DNA from: Prevotella sp.
GTDB taxonomy: Bacteria; Bacteroidota; Bacteroidia; Bacteroidales; Bacteroidaceae
Length of the DNA stretch: 40,129 nt
Assembly (NCBI GenBank): GCA_024690505.1
Contig: JAILPA010000085.1
Span: 1-40,129, forward strand
Direction: 5' to 3'
Part shown: piece after piece, positions 16,754 through 24,324 of the stretch
Numbering within the stretch: the first letter of the stretch is position 1
How the letters are laid out: each line of letters starts with the position of its first letter
Position numbers and translations under genes: made by a program
Notes under the pieces: generated by a model
Told to the model about the DNA's origin: nothing
What the model saw: only the letters and a program-made list of their open reading frames with translations
Database searches by the model: none

Positions 16754-16802
16754 GGTTATGTCAGGCGTAGATTGTTTTATAGTTAATTTCGTTTTGATGC
16801 GG

Positions 16803-16810
16803 CAAAGTTA
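16803..16810 (-). promoter_or_regulatory. -7 box of the GH35-like gene
   Basis: The minus strand reads TAACTTTG. It sits one base after the T-run of the mutB terminator, and the position expected for the -33 box falls inside the terminator stem. The -33 is weak. Confidence 0.55.
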
Positions 16811-16811
16811 T

Positions 16812-16854
16812 AAAAAAACCGCGAAACCCGTTAAGGTTCCGCGGAGTTTTTTTT
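16812..16854. terminator. Bidirectional-looking terminator after mutB
   Basis: A 10-bp stem (16819-16828 with 16835-16844, one G-T pair) has loop CGTTAA. Seven T follow on the minus strand and eight T on the plus strand. It ends mutB 15 bp after its stop codon. Confidence 0.85.
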
Positions 16855-16868
16855 GTTGTAACTTGCTG

Positions 16869-19031
16869 TTACTTGTCAAGCAGAATATTCATCATCTCGA
16901 CGGCAGCCTTAGCCACAGAGGTTCCAGGACCGAAGATGGCGGCTACGCCAGCCTTGTACAGGAAGTCGTAGTCCTGGGCAGGAATAACGCCACCGGCAAT
17001 AACCATGATGTCCTCACGGCCTAGCTTCTTCAGCTCCTCAATGAGCTGAGGAATCAAGGTCTTATGACCAGCGGCGAGCGATGAGGCACCAACCACGTGA
17101 ACGTCGTTCTCGACGGCTTCGCGGGCAGCCTCGGCAGGTGTCTGGAACAGCGGTCCCATATCCACGTCGAAGCCACAGTCAGCATAGCCCGTAGCTACCA
17201 CCTTTGCACCACGGTCGTGACCGTCCTGTCCCATCTTTGCGATGAAGATACGAGGACGACGACCCTCCTTCTCTGCGAACTCATCTGTCAGCTTGCAAGC
17301 CAACTCGAAGTCGCTGTCGTTCTTTGATTCTGAACTATACACGCCTGAAATTGTTCTGATTACTGCTTTATAACGGCCCACGATTTCTTCGCAGGCATCC
17401 GAAATCTCACCCAGCGTACAACGCAGCTGGGCAGCCTTGACGGCGAGGTCGAGCAGGTTGTTCTCGCTCTTACGTCCCTCGTTGAAGTCGCGCACGCACT
17501 CGGTGATGGCCTTGAGGGCAGCCTGGCAAGCGGCCTCGTCGCGCTTGCTGCGGACTTCCTTCAGGCTCTCCTCCTGCTGTTTGCGCACAGCGGTGTTGTC
17601 CACCTCGAGGATATCAATAGGATCTTCGTGCTCCAGGCGATACTTGTTGGTACCGACAATGGTCTGCACGCCGGAGTCGATACGAGCCTGAGTGCGGGCA
17701 GCAGCCTCCTCGATACGCATCTTGGGCAGACCGGTCTCTATGGCCTTAGCCATACCGCCCAGCTTCTCAATCTCCTGGATGTGCTCCCAAGCCTTGTGAA
17801 CCAGCTCGTTGGTCAGCGTCTCCACGTAGTAAGAGCCAGCCCATGGGTCGATTTGCTTGCAGACCTTGGTCTCATTCTGAATGTAGATCTGGGTGTTACG
17901 TGCAATACGGGCCGAGAAGTCGGTAGGCAGGGCGATAGCCTCATCGAGGGCATTGGTGTGGAGCGACTGGGTGTGACCCAGCACGGCTGCCATAGCCTCG
18001 ATACAGGTGCGGCCTACGTTGTTGAACGGGTCCTGCTCGGTGAGACTCCAGCCAGAAGTCTGCGAGTGTGTACGCAGAGCCAGCGACTTAGGATTCTTGG
18101 CACCGAAGCTCTTCACAATCTTGGCCCACAACAGACGGCCGGCACGCATCTTGGCAATCTCCATGAAGTGGTTCATGCCAATGGCCCAGAAGAAGCTGAG
18201 ACGTGGTGCAAAGGCATCGACATCGATACCGGCATTGACACCAGTGCGCAGATAGTCCATACCATCAGCCAGGGTGTAAGCCAACTCGATGTCAGCGGTT
18301 GCACCTGCCTCCTGCATGTGATAACCGGAAATAGAGATGCTATTGAACTTAGGCATCTTCTGCGAAGTGTACTCGAAGATGTCGGCAATGATCTTCATCG
18401 AGAATGCAGGGGGATATATATAGGTGTTGCGCACCATGAACTCCTTCAGGATGTCGTTCTGAATAGTTCCTGCCATCTCCTCGCGCTGGGCGCCCTGTTC
18501 CAAACCGGCTACGATGTAGAAAGCGAGGATAGGCAGCACGGCACCATTCATGGTCATGGAAACCGACATCTTGTTCAAGGGGATGCCCGAGAAGAGCACC
18601 TTCATGTTCTCTTCGTTACAGATAGACACGCCAGCCTTACCCACATCACCCACAACACGGGCGTTGTCTGGGTCGTAACCACGGTGAGTGGGCAGGTCGA
18701 AGGCTACGGAAAGTCCCTTCTGACCACTGGCCAGGTTACGACGGTAGAAGGCATTCGATTCCTCTGCGGTAGAGAATCCGGCATACTGACGGATAGTCCA
18801 CGGGCGGAACGGATACATCATAGAGTACGGGCCACGCAGATAGGGCGGAATACCTGCCGTGAAGTCGAGGTGCTCCATACCTTCGAGGTCTTCCTTTGTA
18901 TAAACAGGGCGCACCTCAATGTGCTCAGGGGTCTTCCAGTTCTCTACGATTCCGTTGTCTTTAATCCACTTGGCACCATCTTGAGCCTTGATGCCTGCAT
19001 AGATATCAATATCTTTAAACTGTTTACGCAT
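16869..19031 (-). CDS. mutB: Methylmalonyl-CoA mutase, large (catalytic) subunit
   Basis: MutB interconverts (R)-methylmalonyl-CoA and succinyl-CoA with adenosylcobalamin, in the succinate/propionate pathway. The 720-aa length is standard. The N-terminal substrate barrel contains [18 protein letters not shown] and the active-site [13 protein letters not shown] segment. The C-terminal B12 domain carries the base-off motif D603-x-H605-x-x-G608 (GQDGHDRG), where the His replaces the cobalt ligand. It lies 19 bp downstream of mutA on the same strand and pairs with it as a heterodimer. A strong terminator follows. No epimerase or MeaB-type chaperone is in the window. Confidence 0.98.
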   Translation of the reverse strand: MRKQFKDIDIYAGIKAQDGAKWIKDNGIVENWKTPEHIEVRPVYTKEDLEGMEHLDFTAGIPPYLRGPYSMMYPFRPWTIRQYAGFSTAEESNAFYRRNLASGQKGLSVAFDLPTHRGYDPDNARVVGDVGKAGVSICNEENMKVLFSGIPLNKMSVSMTMNGAVLPILAFYIVAGLEQGAQREEMAGTIQNDILKEFMVRNTYIYPPAFSMKIIADIFEYTSQKMPKFNSISISGYHMQEAGATADIELAYTLADGMDYLRTGVNAGIDVDAFAPRLSFFWAIGMNHFMEIAKMRAGRLLWAKIVKSFGAKNPKSLALRTHSQTSGWSLTEQDPFNNVGRTCIEAMAAVLGHTQSLHTNALDEAIALPTDFSARIARNTQIYIQNETKVCKQIDPWAGSYYVETLTNELVHKAWEHIQEIEKLGGMAKAIETGLPKMRIEEAAARTQARIDSGVQTIVGTNKYRLEHEDPIDILEVDNTAVRKQQEESLKEVRSKRDEAACQAALKAITECVRDFNEGRKSENNLLDLAVKAAQLRCTLGEISDACEEIVGRYKAVIRTISGVYSSESKNDSDFELACKLTDEFAEKEGRRPRIFIAKMGQDGHDRGAKVVATGYADCGFDVDMGPLFQTPAEAAREAVENDVHVVGASSLAAGHKTLIPQLIEELKKLGREDIMVIAGGVIPAQDYDFLYKAGVAAIFGPGTSVAKAAVEMMNILLDK

Positions 19032-19050
19032 AATTCAAGTCTCCTATTCG

Positions 19051-20904
19051 TTAAATACCAAGTTTCTGATTATATTCTTTCAAAGTCTCAAGCACATTGC
19101 ACTTCACGTGGATGTAGTTCTCGATGCCGGCAGCCTTCAGGTCTTCCATGCAGGCAGGAGCACCAGCTACGACGAACATGGCGCGGCCGTTCAGATACTT
19201 AAAGGCGGGGATGGCATACTCAGCATACTCATCGTCGCTCGAGCAGATGACCACGATATCGGCATTGGCAGCGAGGGCAGCATCAACGCCCTCTTCAACG
19301 TTCTTGAATCCAAGGTTGTCGATGACCTTATAACCGGCACATGCCAGGAAGTTGCACGAGAACTGCGCACGTGCCTGGCGCATGGCGAGGTTGCCGATGG
19401 TCAGCATGAAAGCAGTGGGCACCTTGGCAGCCTTCTCAGTAGTCAAGCGCAAGTTCTCGAAGTCAGAAGCCAGACGACTGGCCTTCAAGCTGGGTACATC
19501 GGCATCGCCAGTGTGCTTGCATGAGCAGTCGCAAGCCATCGGCTCCTTGCCCTCGCTCTTCTCAGTGAAATTGGGGAACTGGTTAGTACCCAGCAGGAAC
19601 TCCTTACGTTTGGCGGCATCACCGTGACGCTTCACATTGGTAGCGTTGATGTCGTCCTGAACCGAGCCCTTCTTGACGGCCTCCAGGAATCCGCCCTCTT
19701 CCTCAACCTTCAGGAAGATTTTCCATGCCTCGTGAGCCAAGGCATCGGTGAGGTGCTCTATGTAATACGAACCTGCCGAGGGGTCAACGATACGGTCGAA
19801 ATGGCTCTCTTCCTTAATCAGCAGTTGCTGGTTGCGGGCAATTCGCTCACTGAAATCTGTGGGTTTCTCGTAGGGAGCATCGAACGGTGTCACCACCATC
19901 GAGTGGACACCACCCAATGCTGCCGACATGGCCTCGGTCTGTGAGCGGAGCAGGTTGACATAGGAATCAAACACCGTCTGGTTATAGGTCGACGTCGAGG
20001 CATTGATTACCATCTTGCAGGCGCAGTCGCACTTCGGTTCGTACTGTTTCACTATCTGAGCCCAGAGCAGACGTGCGGCACGGAATTTGGCAATCTCCAT
20101 GAAATAGTTCTCCGAGATGCCCATGTAGAACTTGATGCTCTTTGCAGCGAGGTCTACATCGACACCAGCATCGACCATTTCCTGCAGATACTCGTTACCC
20201 CATGCCAGCGCATAGCCCAGTTCCTGCACGATGTAGGCGCCGCTGTTATTAAGCAGGTCACTGTGTACCATCACGCAACGCAGGTTGGGATAGTCCTTCA
20301 GTTTCTCCACCAGCTTGGGCATGTCGGCCAACAGCATGGTTGAATCCTTACCCTTCATCAGCATACGCTCAATGGGGTCGAAGCCTACGCCGCCAACAAT
20401 TTTCTCCTTGTCATAGCCCTGCTTCTCGAAATAGGCCACGAGGAGGTCGGCCAGTTGCAGCGCATGACGCATACAGGCGCGGTAGCTCACTTCAACGCAG
20501 TCCAGTCGGATGTCCTTCAACAGCGTTTCGATGAACTCGGCGCTGAGCTCAGCGTGACCCAGCTTAAAGCCGATGCTATCAACGCCCTTCATCAGTATGT
20601 CGAGAGCTTTCTTGTTGGCCTCGGCAGGGTCGGTCACGACAATGTTCTGACGAACATACCATTCGTTCGTGTCCTTCTTGTTGCCACGTACAAAGGGGAA
20701 CTCACCCGGCAAAGCATCGGGAGTCTTCAGATCCTTCAAATCTTCGCGGCGATAGAAGGGCTGCACGTTAAAACCTTCATTTGTCCTCCACACGAGACGT
20801 TTCTGGAAGTCGGCCCCTTTCAGGTCCACTTCAATCTTGTCCAGCCACTCTTGCGTAGTAGGTGCCTGGAACTCGGTGAAGAGTTTCTCTTTAATGTTTG
20901 ACAT
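19051..20904 (-). CDS. mutA: Methylmalonyl-CoA mutase, small subunit
   Basis: This is the 617-aa non-catalytic partner of MutB. It has the same two-domain layout (mutase barrel, then a B12-binding-like domain near residues 480-617). It lacks the DxHxxG cobalamin motif, and the barrel segment equivalent to SGYHMQEAG is degenerate (LLNNSGAYIVQELG), as expected for MutA. An internal insert around residues 455-475 contains a Cys cluster (CDCSCKH), which I have not seen described as functional. It is the first gene of the mutA-mutB operon, behind a strong promoter at 20951-20981. Confidence 0.97.
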   Translation of the reverse strand: MSNIKEKLFTEFQAPTTQEWLDKIEVDLKGADFQKRLVWRTNEGFNVQPFYRREDLKDLKTPDALPGEFPFVRGNKKDTNEWYVRQNIVVTDPAEANKKALDILMKGVDSIGFKLGHAELSAEFIETLLKDIRLDCVEVSYRACMRHALQLADLLVAYFEKQGYDKEKIVGGVGFDPIERMLMKGKDSTMLLADMPKLVEKLKDYPNLRCVMVHSDLLNNSGAYIVQELGYALAWGNEYLQEMVDAGVDVDLAAKSIKFYMGISENYFMEIAKFRAARLLWAQIVKQYEPKCDCACKMVINASTSTYNQTVFDSYVNLLRSQTEAMSAALGGVHSMVVTPFDAPYEKPTDFSERIARNQQLLIKEESHFDRIVDPSAGSYYIEHLTDALAHEAWKIFLKVEEEGGFLEAVKKGSVQDDINATNVKRHGDAAKRKEFLLGTNQFPNFTEKSEGKEPMACDCSCKHTGDADVPSLKASRLASDFENLRLTTEKAAKVPTAFMLTIGNLAMRQARAQFSCNFLACAGYKVIDNLGFKNVEEGVDAALAANADIVVICSSDDEYAEYAIPAFKYLNGRAMFVVAGAPACMEDLKAAGIENYIHVKCNVLETLKEYNQKLGI

Positions 20905-20950
20905 AGTTGTTTGTGTAATTATTATATAAAGTAATATGTTTTTCGGTCTG

Positions 20951-20981
20951 CAAAGGTACTAATTTTTTATTAAAAGCGCAA
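20951..20981 (-). promoter_or_regulatory. Promoter of mutAB
   Basis: On the minus strand TTG (20979-20981), then 20 bp, then TACCTTTG (20951-20958). The leader to the mutA ATG at 20904 is about 40 nt. Confidence 0.7.
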
Positions 20982-21164
20982 GAATAAGAAAAAAAAATAT
21001 TATTTTTTATTATGGTGTAAGTATGAAGAAAGGAACTGAGGTTTGCAAATTTGGGTTGAAAGATAGCGGGGCAGTAGCCACCTTGACTCGATAATGTTTG
21101 CCATCAAACACACCCTCGGTACACCCTGTCTACGCGGCGAATCACGCATAAAACAGCGTAAACA

Positions 21165-21222
21165 GCGCGAAAAGGGAGATATAATTTTCGCGCATTTCGC
21201 GTATTTCGCGAAAAGGGAGATA
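21165..21222. repeat. Intergenic palindromic cluster rich in TTTCGCG words
   Basis: A perfect 9-bp inverted repeat (GCGCGAAAA at 21165-21173, TTTTCGCGC at 21185-21193) is followed by two more TTTCGCG words and the palindrome TTTCGCGAAA (21204-21213). The 15-mer GCGAAAAGGGAGATA occurs twice (21167-21181, 21208-21222). The region lies in the 657-bp gap between mutA and pepP. The rest of that gap (20985-21164, 21223-21460) shows no gene or signal I can support. Confidence 0.6.
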
Positions 21223-21466
21223 GCTTTGCTACGACCGTGGCATAGTTTCAGTTCGCGCGGCGAAACGCTTCAGTCAGATGGATACAACAACGCGCTCCGA
21301 CCAAAGAACATGCTTCTATTACTGTTTCAGGACAGGAATAAAAAAGGAGGGGCGAAGGTTGGAACTGAAGCCATGAAAATACAATAGATTGCATACGACT
21401 TCAAGATATATTGCAACAACGAAACATTTTTTCTATTTTTATATTCAATAATTCTGGAAAAAATTG

Positions 21467-21474
21467 TATCTTTG
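21467..21474 (+). promoter_or_regulatory. -7 box of pepP
   Basis: TATCTTTG lies 87 bp upstream of the ATG, in the context TTGTATCTTTG followed by ACCC two bases later, as at 805-812. No good -33 is visible. Confidence 0.5.
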
Positions 21475-21561
21475 TACCCGAATCACAGACGCCACATCGT
21501 CAGAAACGCCTTTCAATTTAATTTAGACAATTCATAGTTTAGCATTGTAAATCAAAGAAAT

Positions 21562-22953
21562 ATGTTCGACAAACAAACTTACATCCGCCGCCGTGCGGAA
21601 CTAAAACGCCTTGTAGACAAAGGCGTGATTGTGCTCTTCGGCAACAACGAGGCCCCCTACAACTACCCTGCCAATGGCTATGCCCCCATGCGACAGGATT
21701 CTTCGTTCCTCTACTACTTCGGCCAGCACCGCGAAGGACTGGTAGGCGTCATCGACATCGACAACGATGAGGAATGGCTATTTGGCGATGACATCGACAT
21801 TGAGGACATTGTATGGATGGGCTTCGTGCCTTCTGTTGCCGACCTAGCCGCCGAGGTGGGCGTCACAAGAACCGCACCGATGAAGTCGCTCGCCACTTAC
21901 CTTTCATCACGCGCTCCTCGCCCCATTCACTACCTCCCACCCTATCGTCACGACACCAAGATTGCAATTACCGAGCTGCTCGGCATCCCTGTGGCCCAAC
22001 AGAAAGATGCCGCCTCGCTGCCCCTCATTCAGGCTGTGGTGAAGATGCGTGCCACGAAGAGTGCTGAGGAGATAGCCTATATTGAAGCAGCCTGCGAAGT
22101 GGGCTACGTCATGCACACCACAGCCCAAATGCTCATTAAGCTGGGGCTGACTGAGCGTTTCGTGGCCGGACAGGTAGATGGCATTGCCCGTTCACTGGCA
22201 CAGGGCAACAGCTTCGCCACCATCTTCAGTCAGCACGGGGAGATTATGCACGGCAGTCCAAGCGATGCAGCGTTGGAGGACGGGCGACTGGTGCTTTGCG
22301 ATGCTGGCTGCGAGCTCAACGACTACTGCTCAGACCACACGCGCACCATGCCCGTGAATGGGAAGTTCACCCAAAGGCAGTTGGAAATATACAGCATCGT
22401 GGAGGAGTGTCACGACTATGTGCTCAATGTGGCCAAGCCTGGTGTGAAATATCAGGACGTACACTTTGCCGTGTGTCGTCTCATGGCAGAACGGCTGAAA
22501 GAACTGGGGCTGATGAAAGGCGACACTGACGAGGCCGTCATGGCTGGCGCACACGCCATGTTCCTACCCCACGGACTGGGCCACATGATGGGTATGGACG
22601 TACACGACATGGAGGGATTGGGCCAGATTCACGTGGGCTTCGATGAAGAGACACGTCCCAACCTGGAGCAGTTCGGCACAAACTGCCTGCGCATGGGTCG
22701 ACGGCTGCAAGAGGGCTTCGTCGTCACCGACGAGCCTGGCATCTACTTCATCCCCCACCTCATCGACCTATGGCACAAGGAAGGCCACTGCAAGGAGTTC
22801 ATCAACTACGACCTGCTCGAGACCTACAAGGACTTCGGCGGCATACGTATTGAGGACGACCTCCTTATCACCGCAGATGGCTGCCGTTTCCTGGGAACGA
22901 AGCGCATACCTTACCACCCGCAAGAACTGGAGGACTTCATGGCATCGAAGTGA
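21562..22953 (+). CDS. pepP: Xaa-Pro aminopeptidase (aminopeptidase P)
   Basis: This is a metallopeptidase that removes the N-terminal residue before proline; it is cytosolic (no signal peptide). The 463-aa protein has an N-terminal AMP_N-type domain (residues about 5-130) and a C-terminal pita-bread domain. The five dinuclear metal ligands are visible: D247 (LCDAG), D258 (SDHTRT), H341 (LPHGLGHMMG), E391 (TDEPGIYF) and E431 (GGIRIEDD). The first ATG at 21562 gives the family-typical start MFDKQTYIRRRAELK. It is a single gene ending in a strong hairpin, convergent with ttcA. Confidence 0.95.
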   Translation: MFDKQTYIRRRAELKRLVDKGVIVLFGNNEAPYNYPANGYAPMRQDSSFLYYFGQHREGLVGVIDIDNDEEWLFGDDIDIEDIVWMGFVPSVADLAAEVGVTRTAPMKSLATYLSSRAPRPIHYLPPYRHDTKIAITELLGIPVAQQKDAASLPLIQAVVKMRATKSAEEIAYIEAACEVGYVMHTTAQMLIKLGLTERFVAGQVDGIARSLAQGNSFATIFSQHGEIMHGSPSDAALEDGRLVLCDAGCELNDYCSDHTRTMPVNGKFTQRQLEIYSIVEECHDYVLNVAKPGVKYQDVHFAVCRLMAERLKELGLMKGDTDEAVMAGAHAMFLPHGLGHMMGMDVHDMEGLGQIHVGFDEETRPNLEQFGTNCLRMGRRLQEGFVVTDEPGIYFIPHLIDLWHKEGHCKEFINYDLLETYKDFGGIRIEDDLLITADGCRFLGTKRIPYHPQELEDFMASK

Positions 22954-22992
22954 AGCGATTCATTGTCGGGGTCAGCATCCCATTAAAACCGT

Positions 22993-23027
22993 AACGCGGC
23001 CTGTTTCACTCCGAAACAGGCCGCGTT
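22993..23027. terminator. Hairpin between convergent pepP and ttcA
   Basis: A perfect 15-bp stem (22993-23007 with 23013-23027) has loop ACTCC. The plus side lacks a good T-run (ATTCTTG). The minus side has TTTT a few bases on. It probably serves both genes. Confidence 0.75.
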
Positions 23028-23043
23028 GCGATTCTTGTAGGAA

Positions 23044-23787
23044 TCAATACTCTACGAGCTTGGCATCGCGTACAAGTGCATTCCAAAGCGAATAGCGGGC
23101 TTCGGGGTTGAGGGCCTCGAGCTGCTCGAAAAGCCCACGGGCTGCGGTGCGGTTGGTATCATGTTCATAGGGACACACTTTTAGCTGCTTTTCGTAGTGA
23201 GCTAAAAGGGCATATTGGCGAATCAACTCCTCGGGCACAAGACAGAGGGGACGAATGATGTTCAGGGGCATCTTCTTCATCTGCAAGCGGGCTGGCATGG
23301 TGCCGAAGCGTCCCTGATAAAGCAGATTCATAAGGGCGGTGTGGAGCAGGTCGTCCTGATGATGCCCCAGAGCTATTTTGTTGCATCCCAGTTCTTGGGC
23401 CAGGTTGAAGAGCTGCTTGCGGCGGTTCCATGAGCAGAGGAAGCAGGGAGGCTTCTGCTTAGCAGCTTGAGACTGACCTGAGGCATCGGGAATGAAACTC
23501 GTGGTGCGGATGTGGAGGGGCACGCCGAGCTCATCGCAGAAATGCTGCAGATAGCTGGTGTCGGTCTCGTATTGGATATTCTCCATCCGCACATGAATGG
23601 CTTCGACATGGAAACGTGGATGGTCGATGCGGGCACGCCTTGACAGCAAATCGGTAAGCAGCAGCGAGTCCTTGCCACCCGACAAGCCCACCAGCACACG
23701 GTCTTCGTCTTCCAGCAGTCGATAAGTGACGAATGCCTTAACGAAGAGCTCGTTGATTTTCTTGTATAGACGTTCCTGCTCTGTCAT
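23044..23787 (-). CDS. ttcA: TtcA-family tRNA thiolation ATPase (PP-loop)
   Basis: The 247-aa PP-loop protein has SGGKDS at residues 36-41, a CxxC (C115, C118 in PPCFLCSW), ALGHHQDD at 139-146 and a third Cys (C205). These are the features of TtcA, which uses an iron-sulfur cluster to make 2-thiocytidine at tRNA position 32. The three Cys and the GHHxDD motif separate it from TilS, which lacks them. It starts 54 bp after the DUF486 gene on the same strand, possibly in one transcript with it. Substrate is inferred from family only. Confidence 0.85.
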   Translation of the reverse strand: MTEQERLYKKINELFVKAFVTYRLLEDEDRVLVGLSGGKDSLLLTDLLSRRARIDHPRFHVEAIHVRMENIQYETDTSYLQHFCDELGVPLHIRTTSFIPDASGQSQAAKQKPPCFLCSWNRRKQLFNLAQELGCNKIALGHHQDDLLHTALMNLLYQGRFGTMPARLQMKKMPLNIIRPLCLVPEELIRQYALLAHYEKQLKVCPYEHDTNRTAARGLFEQLEALNPEARYSLWNALVRDAKLVEY

Positions 23788-23841
23788 TCATAAAAAATGC
23801 GACGGACAAACCGCCGCAAACGAACACATTTTAATATTCCT

Positions 23842-24210
23842 CTATTTCATAAACACCAGATAGACAGCACAGATGATGAACAGGAAAGCCAGGATGTGGT
23901 TCCAATGCAGATGATTGCCCTGAAACATAATATTGGCAATAACAGCAAAGACCACCAGCGAGATGCACTCCTGCACCACCTTCAACTGTACCAACGAGAA
24001 GGGGCCGCCATTGCCCACGAAGCCCAGTCGGTTGGCGGGTACCTGGCAACAGTACTCGAAGAAAGCTATACCCCACGAGAATACAATGACTCCAAAGAGG
24101 GGCCAGTTGCTGCTGGTGCCCGACTCCTGAAGTTTCAAATGCCCATACCAAGCAAGCGTCATAAAGATGTTGCTGAGTATGAGCAAGAGGATGGTATAAA
24201 GGCCGTTCAT
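23842..24210 (-). CDS. DUF486-family small membrane protein
   Basis: The 122-aa protein has four predicted membrane spans (residues about 3-20, 33-50, 71-95 and 100-120). It carries the DUF486 hallmarks: MTLAWYGHLK near the start, WGIAFFEYCCQVPANRLG in the middle and LKVVQECISLVVF after it. The ATG at 24210 is chosen over the in-frame 24246 start because family members begin at this Met and the extension is not membrane-like. The function is unknown; it is distantly like small drug/metabolite transporter units. Confidence 0.85.
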   Translation of the reverse strand: MNGLYTILLLILSNIFMTLAWYGHLKLQESGTSSNWPLFGVIVFSWGIAFFEYCCQVPANRLGFVGNGGPFSLVQLKVVQECISLVVFAVIANIMFQGNHLHWNHILAFLFIICAVYLVFMK

Positions 24211-24245
24211 AACGTTAAGGTTATAAAAAAACGAAGAGTGAATCA

Positions 24246-24324
24246 TTTGCTACCGCCGCAAAAAGCATCGGCGGGAAACGCCTGCGGTAGCAAATCCTTC
24301 ACTCTTCACTCTTCACTCTTCACT
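24246..24324. repeat. Alternative hairpins and a 7-bp tandem repeat after the Nfn gene
   Basis: TTTGCTACCGC (24246-24256) pairs with GCGGTAGCAAA (24284-24294). An inner alternative, CCGCCG with CGGCGG, competes with it. Four exact CTTCACT units (24297-24324) adjoin and overlap the Nfn stop codon. There is no clean T-run, so the terminator role is uncertain. Confidence 0.55.

Noticed and set aside
17628..19202. 524-aa plus-strand open frame
   Set aside because: It is a shadow of mutB and the mutA end, a by-product of codon bias.
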